Shown here in pieces: positions 25,554-34,947 of a DNA stretch of 64,000 nucleotides; position 1 is the stretch's first letter; each line of letters begins with the position of its first letter. Below the pieces are notes generated by a model that did no database searches, had not been told where the DNA came from, and saw only the letters and a list, made by a program, of their open reading frames with translations. This stretch comes from Tissierella sp. MB52-C2 (GTDB taxonomy: Bacteria; Bacillota; Clostridia; Tissierellales; Tissierellaceae): assembly GCF_030931715.1 (NCBI RefSeq), contig NZ_CP133261.1, forward strand, positions 2,644,643 through 2,708,642, written 5' to 3'. The translations under genes were made by a program, and so were the position numbers.

Positions 25554-26330
25554 TCAATCTGTACAGGAATAAATTTCAGCTTTCAGTGAATCGGAGATAG
25601 AATTATTCGATATAAAACTCATAAGTAACTCGTTAAATATATCTGGTCTTTCGTAAGGTATACCGTGACCAGCACCTTTAACTATATAATATTTGCTCCC
25701 CTTTATATAGTTAGAGGTTTTTTCTGCAGACTTTCTCATTATTCCTCGTTCTTTCTCTCCAGTTAAGATTAGAGTAGGTATTCCAGCTACAATCTTATCA
25801 AAATTAAACTCCATATTTTCTTTAGTAATATTCTTTAGAGTTTTTATAGATATTTTTAAGGAATCATTATAATAATCCTCAAACCAATTATCCGGGAGAG
25901 CAAATTGCCTAAATTGCAATTTAGAAAACCCTTTATTTTTAATAAGAGGTGTGGATATTGCTAACATTGGATTAATCAAAAAATTATATGTTTTCATTGG
26001 ATTATTGAGAGCACTGATAACTACTGCTTTTGAAATGTAATCATTATATGACTTCAATAAATTTAATACTATCTGTCCCCCAATAGACAGACCTATTACA
26101 ACAGCTTTATTATCTTCAGATTCATTCTTAATTAAATCAACAAGGAATAAACATACATCATCAATTGATGTAAAGTCAATATTGGAATTATCTCCGTGTC
26201 CTGGTAAATCAAAAAAGATACATCTATACTCCAAGGATTTCTGATACTTCCACATCCATTTACTGATACCGCCTCCATTTATAAATAGCAACAATATTTT
26301 ATTTTCTTTTCCCTCAATTATATATTTCAT
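25554..26330 (-). CDS. Alpha/beta hydrolase
   Basis: 258 residues. Oxyanion region LLLFINGGGISKWMW, FFDLPGHGDN, nucleophile elbow VIGLSIGGQIVLN (GxSxG), acid loop LILTGEKERG and catalytic histidine in GAGHGIPYERP. All triad positions are present. Likely esterase or hydrolase of unknown substrate. ATG with GGGAG upstream. Confidence 0.87.
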   Translation of the reverse strand: MKYIIEGKENKILLLFINGGGISKWMWKYQKSLEYRCIFFDLPGHGDNSNIDFTSIDDVCLFLVDLIKNESEDNKAVVIGLSIGGQIVLNLLKSYNDYISKAVVISALNNPMKTYNFLINPMLAISTPLIKNKGFSKLQFRQFALPDNWFEDYYNDSLKISIKTLKNITKENMEFNFDKIVAGIPTLILTGEKERGIMRKSAEKTSNYIKGSKYYIVKGAGHGIPYERPDIFNELLMSFISNNSISDSLKAEIYSCTD

Positions 26331-26461
26331 AGATGGTTTTCTCCCATGTTATTGTTCATTCTCTGGATACAAAAGTATACTCTTCCCTCTGCAACCCAAT
26401 ATTTAAGAGTTACTTGCGACTGTTCATCAGTTTCCAATGCTTTCTTGGATATTATTTGATT
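26327..26461 (-). other. Short open frame, possible gene remnant
   Basis: Forty-four codons without a start codon read SKKALETDEQSQVTLKYW then VAEGRVYFCIQRM. The composition looks protein-like, unlike the spacer around it. It overlaps the first codon of the alpha/beta hydrolase. No family recognised. Confidence 0.25.
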
Positions 26462-26482
26462 TTATATGATATTTTAAAATTG

Positions 26483-27208
26483 TTACAATAATTCTATCAA
26501 CTCTTCTAGCTTAAATACTTCATTATCAGGTTTAATATGAGTATCATTTATAGTCAAATCCTTATTGAACCAGATTCCAGTTAAACCTAATTTCTGTGCT
26601 GGTTCAATATCATTTTGAAGATTATCTCCTATCATTATTGCCTCTTCTGGACTAACTTTCATCCTATCCATAGCAATTTCAAATATTTGTTCTTTAGGTT
26701 TGCATATTTTTAAATAGTAACTAAAGGTAAATATATCTATATATCTTGCTAATTTAACCTTCTCAAAGCAATTGATCATAACTTCATCATAAAGGCTCGA
26801 ATTTGAAATAACTCCAATTCTATATCCCTTTTCTTTAATGCTTTCTAATGTTTTATGAATATTTTCTTCAATCCAGATATTGTTCCGATATTCTGTATAA
26901 AATATATCCATTGCTTTTATACATATATCTAAGTCCAAATCCACATTATACTTCTTTAAAAAACTATTTAAATAGTATTCTACTTCATATTCTGTATGAT
27001 TAATTTTTCTTAAAGGCATAACTCTCTTCCATACATCAAAGAAATTCTCTTTTACATCATTAAACTCAATTTGACAATTATATTGCTTAAGGAATTCTGT
27101 AAGATACTTTATTCCAATAGTATCCTTTTCATCATCAGTTTTTCCAAAATGAAAATGCAATAATGTATTACCCATATCAAAAAAAATTACTTTTGAATTC
27201 TTTATCAT
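26483..27208 (-). CDS. HAD-superfamily hydrolase
   Basis: 241 residues. Motif I reads VIFFDMGNTLLHF, so the second aspartate of DxDxT is glycine, as in a known HAD subgroup. Motif II is IGVISNSS, motif III the lysine in ICKPKEQIF, and motif IV MIGDNLQNDIEPA. Overall YjjG-like. A fragment matching its last 40 codons is at 38325-38460. GGAGGG places the start at 27208. Confidence 0.85.
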   Translation of the reverse strand: MIKNSKVIFFDMGNTLLHFHFGKTDDEKDTIGIKYLTEFLKQYNCQIEFNDVKENFFDVWKRVMPLRKINHTEYEVEYYLNSFLKKYNVDLDLDICIKAMDIFYTEYRNNIWIEENIHKTLESIKEKGYRIGVISNSSLYDEVMINCFEKVKLARYIDIFTFSYYLKICKPKEQIFEIAMDRMKVSPEEAIMIGDNLQNDIEPAQKLGLTGIWFNKDLTINDTHIKPDNEVFKLEELIELL

Positions 27209-27243
27209 ATTTCCCTCCAAAATAGTATTTATTATCTAGTAAT

Positions 27244-28314
27244 CTATCTAGTTAAAAATAACTCATCCTCTGTTAGAATATCCGACCTATGCTCAAATAA
27301 TATCTTTATATCTTTATTTTCAGTAGATATAATATTTAAAAATTCTCCTATATTACTCCACCCTTCTTCTGTGTCCAATTCTACTAATGCTGGATGGTGT
27401 CCATTTTTTATGGTATCAGTAATCTTTATATTAGATATATGAAGTAAATATGTATACTTGGCCATTTATTTTATAAAATTTCTATAATCAAATTTACTAT
27501 CTATATTAGCTAGAACATGGAGTCTAGCACTATCTAAACATAATTTTAAATCTGAATACTCTTCCAATAAATCTTTTAATAATTTTCCTTGATATAAATA
27601 CTTATTGAGCATCTCTATCTCCAATACTATTTGTATCTTATACTTTTTAGATAACTCTGATAATCCTCTAAATATATAATTACATTGATTTTTAAACTCT
27701 CGAAATCCATATGCTTTTTCTCCAATGGTTTCACCTTCATGAGAAAACTTACATTTCCTCCAATTAAGTTCTTCATCTACTACCATAGATTTTGGAAAAT
27801 GTACTAATAAATATTCCGCTCCTATTTCTGATGCGTATTTAACCTCATTTTCAACTGCTTCAAATGCTTCCATAACTTCATCCTTATCAAGAGATAATAA
27901 TAAAGGATCTCTATATTTATAGCTTGATTTGTTTAGAGGAAAATGTATTCCTATTTTAAAATTATCTTCTCTTGCTATCCTAAGCATCCTTTGTATTTCT
28001 TCTTGTTCATCAAAATTACAAAACTCTATTCTAGAATTCTTTAAGTAATTAAGCTGTTTATTCCAATGTTCTTTACTATCAGTTCTTCGTGATTTGTATT
28101 CTCTATTTTTTAGTGGCTTTAATCCGAGAACTTCATCAACTGATACTTTAAAATACTCTGAAATCTTTGGTAACAATAATATATCAGGCATAGTTATACC
28201 ATTCTCCCATTTACTTACTGATTGAAATGATACCCCTAGAAAATCTGCTAACTCAGATTGAGTTACTCCTTTATTTTTTCTTAATTCAGCTATTGTTAAT
28301 TTAACAGTATTCAT
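27244..28314 (-). pseudogene. XRE HTH-TIM barrel (AP endonuclease 2-like) protein split by an in-frame TAA
   Basis: Residues 1-70 are an XRE helix-turn-helix (LRKNKGVTQSELADFLGVS, SVSKWENGITMP). Residues 95-282 are an AP-endonuclease-2/sugar-isomerase TIM barrel (IEFCNF, IGIHFPLN, YLLVHFPKS, IVLEIE, LCLDSARLHV). A TAA at 27466-27468 ends the frame. The very next codon in the same frame is ATG and opens 73 more residues (HISNIKITDTIKNGHHPAL, ending EDELFLTR) that complete the barrel. A single nonsense change therefore splits an otherwise intact gene. ATG start with GAGGG upstream. Confidence 0.75.
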
Positions 28315-28521
28315 ATAAAATCCCTCAATTCGTATTTTATAGTCAAGCTTCTCTTTCTATTTTATAAGCTTAGTTAATTAAGAACAATAACTTCATCGTC
28401 GAATAAATTCTCCTATAGGTTGAGATATGATCTTGAAATTATCTGGTATTGTATTTAATTTTCTAACTTAAATTTCTTCTGCCATACAATCCCGTCTCCC
28501 CTATAACTATCTTTTCACTAC

Positions 28522-29031
28522 TTAAATCCTTCTTTCCATAACTTTAATTTTCCAATTTCTTTCAGGATGTATTGTACTAGTAACCTCTTTCATAACCTTA
28601 AACCCAATGCGTGTCCAAAACTCAAATGCTTTTATATTTTCCTTTAAAACACCTAATCGTATTTTATTAAATCCTTGATTTTTTATATTTGTTATAAATT
28701 CTTCTATAAACTCTCTTCCATATCCATTTCTATGAAAGTTTCCGTCAATCATAAATAATCCTATATATATTGTATCTTCGTTTGGATAATTAACTATATA
28801 GTCTATCACGCCAATATCCACACCATTTAATTTTATTAGTTTATAGTTTTTATTTTCGACATTTGAACCTGGAGGTATTCCATTTTTATCCTCAATAACA
28901 GATTCCATTGAAGGTTTACCATTCATGGAAATCTGAAAGTATTCCTGATTTGTATTATAAATTTTTAGCACTCTTTCAAATAATTCTTCTGTAACTGTCT
29001 CTAATATGAATTTATTCATAATGCTTACCAT
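28522..29031 (-). CDS. GNAT N-acetyltransferase
   Basis: About 165-169 residues. LFMIDGNFHRNGYGREFIEE is the acetyl-CoA segment and NIKAFEFWTRIGFKVMKEV motif B. Two starts are possible (29031 or the ATG at 29019); both overlap the end of the zinc-PLC-like gene, so the genes are coupled. Substrate unknown. Confidence 0.86.
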   Translation of the reverse strand: MVSIMNKFILETVTEELFERVLKIYNTNQEYFQISMNGKPSMESVIEDKNGIPPGSNVENKNYKLIKLNGVDIGVIDYIVNYPNEDTIYIGLFMIDGNFHRNGYGREFIEEFITNIKNQGFNKIRLGVLKENIKAFEFWTRIGFKVMKEVTSTIHPERNWKIKVMERRI

Positions 29032-29674
29032 AGCCCTTCTCTCTTTCCCCTCTGCTATATCTTAAATCCTTTTGTTCTAAATCCTTAATAATTATAAAAC
29101 TGACTTCCTCTATATAAGTTCTAATATCATCATAATTAAATAACAATAAATCTAAGTCATCATACCTTGCATTAAAATCATACTCCAACGCAGCTTTAAG
29201 CTCTGATATTTTTCTAGAATCGATTTCTAATATTTCTATCTCTTCAAATATAACATTGATTTTTAGGTTATATTTATCCTTTACTATTTGATTTAGTCTA
29301 CTATAATCATGATAGTAATTACGTTGCTGGTCTATTCTTTTTTTCCTATTCTTATCACGCATATATTTTATGTATATATTTTGTATCCATAATTCATCTG
29401 CAATTAAGTGACAATAATATCCAAGATATAAATCATCATATATTTTATCTTTATACTTCTGTAAGAACTTATTATAATCATAGTACTGATAATTAGGGTC
29501 CTTAGAATCTTCATAAGGTTCTCTTTTAATTCTAAAGTGAGAGATAGCCTTTGCCTCTCTAGTATTTTTATGTAAATCTGGCAATAGGTTTCCTAAATTA
29601 AATCTCATCAAATCTAAATCAAAACGTTCTGCTATTCTTTCTGAGATAGCTAAGTGTATCATTCTTGATGCCAT
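29012..29674 (-). CDS. Zinc-dependent phospholipase C-like protein
   Basis: 220 residues. SRMIHLAISERIAERF, LGNLLPDLH, ISHFRI and LGYYCHLIADELW have the spacing of histidine/aspartate zinc ligands in the Zn_dep_PLPC family. No signal peptide, unlike secreted clostridial alpha toxin, so it is a cytoplasmic homolog of unknown role, not a toxin. AAGGAGG upstream of the ATG. A second family member lies at 32524-33177. Confidence 0.7.
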   Translation of the reverse strand: MASRMIHLAISERIAERFDLDLMRFNLGNLLPDLHKNTREAKAISHFRIKREPYEDSKDPNYQYYDYNKFLQKYKDKIYDDLYLGYYCHLIADELWIQNIYIKYMRDKNRKKRIDQQRNYYHDYSRLNQIVKDKYNLKINVIFEEIEILEIDSRKISELKAALEYDFNARYDDLDLLLFNYDDIRTYIEEVSFIIIKDLEQKDLRYSRGEREKGYGKHYE

Positions 29675-29832
29675 TTGTTTTGTACCTCCTTATTGCTACA
29701 ATAAAGAATCATCCTAAGGAACTTATTAAATTAATCTTTCATTTCTCTAAATCCTATATTAAAATTTTCCATTCTATCTCTCCATATTGTTTTTGAATTT
29801 CTGTCTCCTATTTTTACTATCTATATGCTTGG

Positions 29833-30390
29833 TCATGATTCTAATATTTTTGCTACAATATCATCATATAGAACCTTTGAAAAATCTGTTGTGTCTACAG
29901 TAATTCGTATATCCCCATAAGCAAAATCTCTGCATGGTTTAGTAGCTTTCTTAAAAAATTCAAAATCATTAAAGTAATTATTTGAAACAAGCCCTTGATG
30001 TCTTTCTATCGTGGTATCCCTTGCTAAAAATCGACGATGAATTACCTTCACATCTCCATCTAATAACACTGTAATTACTCTATATTTATATTTACTGACT
30101 TTTGAACTTAATATATCAGGACATGGATTAGTAAAATTACTTTCAATAATAAATGTTTGATTAGTTTTCATAAGTATTTCACAAAAGTGAAAAGATAAAT
30201 CATATGCTAATCCCCCATATTTTTGAGATTCTGTAGGGATATTGGTATCATAATGAATTTTATCCCATATTATTTCTTTAAGCTTATCTTTGCAAATTAA
30301 AGGTATTCCCATCTTATCTGATAAATAGTTTGCAAATGTGATTTTCCCTGTTGCAGGCATACCAGCAATTATTATTAAAGTTTTATTCAA
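29833..30390 (-). CDS. P-loop kinase-like ATPase
   Basis: 185 residues starting at a TTG with AAGGAGG eight bases upstream; the longer frame has no RBS. Walker A is AGMPATGKITFA, where the residue after the lysine is I instead of S/T. KDKLKEIIWD and IIESNF (lid and Walker B-like) follow. Resembles small AAA_33-type kinases that phosphorylate nucleosides, sugars or antibiotics. Substrate unknown. Confidence 0.72.
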   Translation of the reverse strand: MNKTLIIIAGMPATGKITFANYLSDKMGIPLICKDKLKEIIWDKIHYDTNIPTESQKYGGLAYDLSFHFCEILMKTNQTFIIESNFTNPCPDILSSKVSKYKYRVITVLLDGDVKVIHRRFLARDTTIERHQGLVSNNYFNDFEFFKKATKPCRDFAYGDIRITVDTTDFSKVLYDDIVAKILES

Positions 30391-30403
30391 ATAACTTACC
30401 TCC

Positions 30404-30690
30404 TTACTTATTAGAGTACTGTATGGTAAAATTATCCTTATTTCTATTGGCCATACATCTTTCCAAAAATTCATAAATATTTTTACTGTTTTTTAAATTA
30501 ATGACCTTTTCTTGATAAACTGCAATTCGTTCTTTTAGATTATCCTTCCCTGCATCGTAATTCTTTGACCATTTAAACATACTTTTAAGCATCTTATATT
30601 CTGGTTTATAAATACACCCTTCAGTTCCAAGTTTCTGTTTTATCCAACGTTTAACTATCCTGTAATTTCTTATTCTAATAGAAATCTATC
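30404..30690 (-). pseudogene. C-terminal remnant of a nucleoside kinase-like gene
   Basis: The open frame from about 30690 reads YRIVKRWIKQKLG, MLKSMFKWSKNYDAGKDNL and YQEKVINLKNSKNIYEF. This resembles the end of FlaR/adenylate-kinase-like P-loop proteins. No N-terminal P-loop in this frame. A 62-codon piece beginning ATG at 30592 could still be made, but its stop overlaps the RBS of the next gene. Confidence 0.5.
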
Positions 30691-30871
30691 ATTTACCATT
30701 ATTTCATCTGCTATTTCTTCTGCATCTAATAAATTCGTATCAAGATAGTATGTCTTACTATAATTCATCCCCTTCTATTAACGCTGATTTTTCTTTTCTT
30801 TTGGCTATGATTTTAGAAATTGTTGATTTTCCTACACCTCCCGGACCAGCTATAATATATATATTATTCAT
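30670..30871 (-). pseudogene. Frameshifted, shortened P-loop kinase gene
   Basis: From the ATG at 30871 the frame gives IYIIAGPGGVGKSTISKIIAK, a good Walker A, but ends at 30758. A shifted frame then reads KTYYLDTNLLDAEEIADEIM and stops at 30670. Start and end of a kinase-like protein of about 165-180 residues are thus joined with the middle deleted and a frame change. Confidence 0.6.
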
Positions 30872-30897
30872 TTATCTTCCTCAGTCATTGCCATAAT

Positions 30898-31374
30898 CTA
30901 GTTTAACTCTATATTAAGACCTAATTCTTTGAATAAAATATTCAACCTATCCTTCTCTTTTTCAATAATTGGAAGATTAGTGTTATATAAGTAATGTTGA
31001 AGTACATCAGCATCTTTAAGTAACTCACAATAATCACTATCTATATCTTGTTTATTACTATGTTTAAATATTGAACTACAGATAATATCAATTTCCTCTT
31101 CACTAAATATATTAATATCATTTAAAATTTTTCTTGCTTCAATAGAGCCTAATTTTCCGTGGTCCATACTACATCCAGTTTTATAAGTCCAAATATCATG
31201 AAGCATTCCTGCCACTGCACATAATTCAACATCCAATCCCCTTTTTAATGCAAGTAAACTGCAAATATCGGCTACACCATATAAATGAACATAACCGCAA
31301 CGCCTTCGCTCTAAATCTGGCTGTTCTATTAGTATTTTATCTACAACTTTACGAACTTCTTCTAATCTATTCAT
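30898..31374 (-). CDS. HD-domain phosphohydrolase
   Basis: 158 residues. GYVHLYGVADICSLLAL supplies the first histidine, AGMLHDIWTYKTG the HD pair, and SSIFKHSNKQD and LLKDADVLQHYL the later metal ligands. Unlike the deleted HD gene at 1366 this copy keeps the catalytic core. Probably acts on nucleotide phosphates. GGGAG before the ATG at 31374. Confidence 0.83.
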   Translation of the reverse strand: MNRLEEVRKVVDKILIEQPDLERRRCGYVHLYGVADICSLLALKRGLDVELCAVAGMLHDIWTYKTGCSMDHGKLGSIEARKILNDINIFSEEEIDIICSSIFKHSNKQDIDSDYCELLKDADVLQHYLYNTNLPIIEKEKDRLNILFKELGLNIELN

Positions 31375-31483
31375 AAGCGCTCCCTTCAATTATTGGCTTT
31401 ATTTAATTTCAATAATAATCCATCTTAACTATATTCTACAAAACTTTCTTAGTCCCTCTTTTTTAATATATATTTTTAAAAAT

Positions 31484-31522
31484 AAAATGAGAATGGTTAA
31501 TATCTATATCCATTCTCATTTT
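31484..31522. terminator. Bidirectional hairpin terminator
   Basis: AAAATGAGAATGG at 31484-31496 is exactly complementary to 31510-31522, with a 13-base AT-rich loop. A and T runs on both flanks let it work in either direction. It ends the PHP gene, whose stop codon is at 31573. Confidence 0.75.
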
Positions 31523-31572
31523 AAATTCTACACTGAAATTCAAGACTTTTCTAAACTTAATATATCGAATTT

Positions 31573-32400
31573 CTATATGTTTTTAATAAAGTCCATATTT
31601 ATTTTATCTAAACTAACCTTAGGAATGCCTAAAGTCCTATCATTAAATTCACCATGGCAGTCTGAACCTGCTGAAATCAACAAATCATTTTCTTCACAAA
31701 ATTTTATATAATAATTTGCATCTTCTATATTTTTTAAATATGGAGAGTAACATTCAATACCTGAAATTCCATAGTTCTTCCATTCCTCCAAGACTTCTAA
31801 AGATAACTTTTCTCCTCCTTGATATGCACTAGGATGAGCCAAGAATGAATGTCCTCCTGCCGCCTTAATTGTTTTAATTATTTCTTTTGGGTTCTTAAAA
31901 TATAATTTTTCATTACTTGATTTTATTATTTCAAAATAATCTTTAAGATTACTAACTATATTCTTATCTAATAAGTAATTTAATGATTCCCATCCGCCTC
32001 TCTTCCTATTGTATTCATATGGGTAGTAGTCTTTAATATCTTTTATCTTATCTATCTTTTTTGCATATTGAATAACTTTAGTATTAAATTCTTTTCTTTG
32101 TATTTGATTAAATTTAAGTAATTCATTTAATCTCCTATCTTCATGGTTAAAATCGTATGCAGTTATATGATATTCTTCCCCATTATATGTACATGAAATT
32201 TCTACACCAATGACATAGTAAATATCTTTTGGAATACTATATAACATCTTTACACTATTCTGGATAGTATCATGATCTGTAATAGAAAATAATTTTATGT
32301 TATTCTTTATAATAAGCTCTAATAATTCCTCAACAGTCCATGTTCCATCTGAAGCTGTAGTATGAATATGCATATCAACCTGATAATCCCTTTCAATCAT
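31573..32400 (-). CDS. PHP-domain phosphoesterase (RNase AM/YciV-like)
   Basis: 275 residues. VDMHIHTTASDGTWT (HxH and SDGT), SITDHDTI (DHD), GVEISC (E), LAHPSAYQGG and AGSDCHGE complete the PHP metal site. The order and length match the YciV/TrpH group, which removes 5' nucleotides from small RNAs or hydrolyses pAp-like nucleotides. AAGGTGAT precedes the ATG, which overlaps an upstream remnant's stop. Confidence 0.85.
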   Translation of the reverse strand: MIERDYQVDMHIHTTASDGTWTVEELLELIIKNNIKLFSITDHDTIQNSVKMLYSIPKDIYYVIGVEISCTYNGEEYHITAYDFNHEDRRLNELLKFNQIQRKEFNTKVIQYAKKIDKIKDIKDYYPYEYNRKRGGWESLNYLLDKNIVSNLKDYFEIIKSSNEKLYFKNPKEIIKTIKAAGGHSFLAHPSAYQGGEKLSLEVLEEWKNYGISGIECYSPYLKNIEDANYYIKFCEENDLLISAGSDCHGEFNDRTLGIPKVSLDKINMDFIKNI

Positions 32401-32624
32401 ATACTCATCACCTTATCCTTATCTATAGAAAAGTTTTCCTTTTCCAATATATAATTTGATAAATTTCTAAATACTCCTAAACCTCCTGGTAATATCAATC
32501 CATCTAATTTATTTATTATAATATCATCTTGAGTATAAAAGCTTTTTAATATATTGAGATTCCACGGAAATAAACTCCTGTATTTTGGAAAGTGTGACAT
32601 ATTTGTTTGAAGACATGTCCTCAT
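32397..32624 (-). pseudogene. Unrecognised C-terminal gene remnant before the PHP gene
   Basis: The 75-codon frame is out of phase with the zinc-PLC-like gene for its first third. It then carries SLFPWNLNILKSFYTQDD and LDGLILPGGLGVFRNLSNYI, which look protein-like. Its stop overlaps the PHP start (ATGA). Probably the tail of a lost gene. No family recognised. Confidence 0.3.
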
Positions 32625-33177
32625 ATTTTCTATCTATAAATTGGTCATTTAGAATAGAATGCTTCATCTTATCAATTTCACTGAGACTCACAATATTTGG
32701 TATATCATATCCAATGGACTCTTCAAGCATTTGCCATATTATTTTCTGTTGTGGCTGCAATAAATACAGGGCGTAATCTACATCATTTGATTCTTGATGA
32801 TAAATACTTCCAAGTCCTTTTTCCAAGGCTTCTTTATTTTCCAATCGAAATGGTGTCCAAATTTTTATATTATTTTGTATATCAGCAAGTATGTGAGAGC
32901 AGTACCCATATATAAAATCCGCTTTCTCGGTGTCCTTATTTTCTTTCAAGAGAACAAGTACATTTTCTAACCATTCTTGATTATTTGTGGCTCTCCCCCA
33001 TCTTTCACTTCCAACACAGAGATGGCTTATTTTCTTCATATCACTTACATAATTATGACGAAAGTGAATAGAATCGGGTGCAATAGCACCTAGCATAAAA
33101 TCACAGGGTTTCTTGATTTCCGGTGTATTGCTTATTATATTATATGCAATATGTAAATGAGTCATTGCAAAAGGCAT
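32524..33177 (-). CDS. Zinc-dependent phospholipase C-like protein
   Basis: 217 residues. MTHLHIAYNII, LGAIAPDSIHFR, ISHLCVG and YGYCSHILADIQN supply the histidine and aspartate ligands of the Zn_dep_PLPC family. No export signal. AGGAGGG gives the ATG at 33177. It is a distant paralog of the gene at 29012. Confidence 0.72.
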   Translation of the reverse strand: MPFAMTHLHIAYNIISNTPEIKKPCDFMLGAIAPDSIHFRHNYVSDMKKISHLCVGSERWGRATNNQEWLENVLVLLKENKDTEKADFIYGYCSHILADIQNNIKIWTPFRLENKEALEKGLGSIYHQESNDVDYALYLLQPQQKIIWQMLEESIGYDIPNIVSLSEIDKMKHSILNDQFIDRKYEDMSSNKYVTLSKIQEFISVESQYIKKLLYSR

Positions 33178-33295
33178 TCTTTTCCCTCCTTTATTTATGT
33201 TTAACTGGCTAAATAACATTTAATACGAAAGCTTGCCTTCTTAAATTTTCCTAAACAAGAAATTGATTCTTATTAGATATAAATGTTTTAAAGCT

Positions 33296-33718
33296 TTACT
33301 TTATTCTTTTAGCGATTGGGTGATCCTTCTTCAGTTCCAACAAATCCCATAAGTTACCATATATATCTTTAAAAACAGCAACAGTACCATATGGGGCCTC
33401 CTTAGGTTCTCTTACAAATTCAATCCCTCTTGCGATCATTTCATTATAATCTCTCCAGAAGTCATCTGTATTCAAAAACAAAAATACCCTCCCTCCTGTC
33501 TGATTTCCAATAAACAACTCTTGTTCAGGTTTTGATGCTTTTGCGAGTAATATTGTTGTCCCAACTGAACCTGGTGGAGAGACAACTACCCATCTCTTAT
33601 CTTGTTCTGGCTGATAAGTATCTTCAACCAATGTAAAGTTTAACTTCTTAGTATAAAACTCTATTGCCTCATCATAATCTCTAACAACTAAAGCTATATG
33701 CACTATTGATTGGATCAT
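33296..33718 (-). CDS. VOC-family protein (glyoxalase/bleomycin-resistance fold)
   Basis: 140 residues: VHIALVVRDYDEAIEFYTKKL, then a second half ending FKDIYGNLWDLLEL, whose last strand gives the metal-binding glutamate. The double beta-alpha-beta-beta-beta fold fits. It could be a lyase, isomerase or binding protein. ATG with AGGAGG upstream. Confidence 0.85.
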   Translation of the reverse strand: MIQSIVHIALVVRDYDEAIEFYTKKLNFTLVEDTYQPEQDKRWVVVSPPGSVGTTILLAKASKPEQELFIGNQTGGRVFLFLNTDDFWRDYNEMIARGIEFVREPKEAPYGTVAVFKDIYGNLWDLLELKKDHPIAKRIK

Positions 33719-33854
33719 GTTATTAATGCCTCCTATTTATTTTAATTGCATGATATAAAAATATATTCAGCCTGTAATGCTACCTCTCTGGCGTAGTAGA
33801 TAAATGGATTCTCACAACTATACTGGTTATCCTTTAATATTTTGACCGCCTCTA

Positions 33855-34868
33855 CTAAATTTCATAATTTAACCACTTTTCTAATTCAGGCATCATATCT
33901 GCATAATATCTAATGACCTTAATTGTTTCCATTACTTGGTCAATCCCCATTTGCTGTTCTTCCATGTCTGTACATTCAATCCATAAAGATCGCCTTAAAT
34001 TATATTCCAACCATCCAAGTTTTCCTAAAAATCCATTTATCAAAACCGTTTTCCAATTTGCTCTTAACATTCCATATCTCTTTTTATATCCTTCTATAAA
34101 TGCCATAAATCTTTTCTTGTCAATGTTTCCCATTCCATCTTCAGCCCAATAAATCGCCGTTTCAATCAATTCCTGCATAGGGCTTATATATCCTGCTGCT
34201 TCCCAGTCAATAACAATAGGATTATCTTGGTTCCACATAACATTCTTGGGGTCTAAATCTCTATGGCTAATAACCATATCTGCTGAAAGTAACATTGCTG
34301 ATTTGTTTGCTTGAGAATTCCAATCATAGAGATTATCAGAAATCTCCTGCAGTTGACTAGCCCATTCTATATTATTCTCTTGTCCCCTTTTCAAATAATA
34401 ATTCCAATCTGCTAACTCTCCATTATCTGACCAATCATTAGCTATTCCCAATTCAGAAAAATTCGTCATATGTATGTCAGCAAGAATAGTACCTATTCTT
34501 TCACAATGAACTATTCTGATTTCATTAGGCTTCAGACTTTTCCCTTCTATCCAATCGAAAACAAGATAGAATTGATTATCTATTTCTTGCATGCAAATAC
34601 CATTAATTTTTTTGGCTGGAATAGCGGGTATATTATTTGATGCGATATTGGCAATTTGCTCTGAATTGATAAAGTTTTGCATTGCCATAGGTCTAAGCAT
34701 TATTTGAGGATTTAGTACTTTAACTACATATTTTCCTTGCGTGGTTTCAATAGCATACATTCTGTGCAAGAATCCACCTGTTATGGCCTTGGGAAAGCCA
34801 ATTATATCGCCAAGTCCTAAGACATTACATAGTTTTTCAAATTGTATATTGTATACTGAATCATTCAT
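33855..34868 (-). CDS. APH-family phosphotransferase
   Basis: 337 residues. YVVKVLNPQ has the N-lobe lysine, VFDWIEGKSL is the hinge, VISHRDLDPKNVMW the catalytic loop with aspartate and asparagine, and PIVIDWEAAG the metal motif. This subgroup is broad (homoserine, choline, drugs). ATG with GGGGG upstream. Free-standing gene. Confidence 0.83.
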   Translation of the reverse strand: MNDSVYNIQFEKLCNVLGLGDIIGFPKAITGGFLHRMYAIETTQGKYVVKVLNPQIMLRPMAMQNFINSEQIANIASNNIPAIPAKKINGICMQEIDNQFYLVFDWIEGKSLKPNEIRIVHCERIGTILADIHMTNFSELGIANDWSDNGELADWNYYLKRGQENNIEWASQLQEISDNLYDWNSQANKSAMLLSADMVISHRDLDPKNVMWNQDNPIVIDWEAAGYISPMQELIETAIYWAEDGMGNIDKKRFMAFIEGYKKRYGMLRANWKTVLINGFLGKLGWLEYNLRRSLWIECTDMEEQQMGIDQVMETIKVIRYYADMMPELEKWLNYEI

Positions 34869-34947
34869 TCCTCTGTCCCCCTATTTATGCTATATAAATG
34901 GTCCTTATCTCTTTCTCCAATTCAATCTTCATTTACCAACAAAACAA

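Noticed and set aside
29012-33177. Alpha-toxin-like phospholipases
   Set aside because: Both proteins lack a signal peptide and the C-terminal membrane-binding domain of secreted toxins; only the zinc-ligand pattern is shared.
16136-34868. Aminoglycoside resistance from the three APH-family genes
   Set aside because: They only show the general kinase fold. The family includes many housekeeping kinases, and no motif specific for resistance enzymes was recognised.
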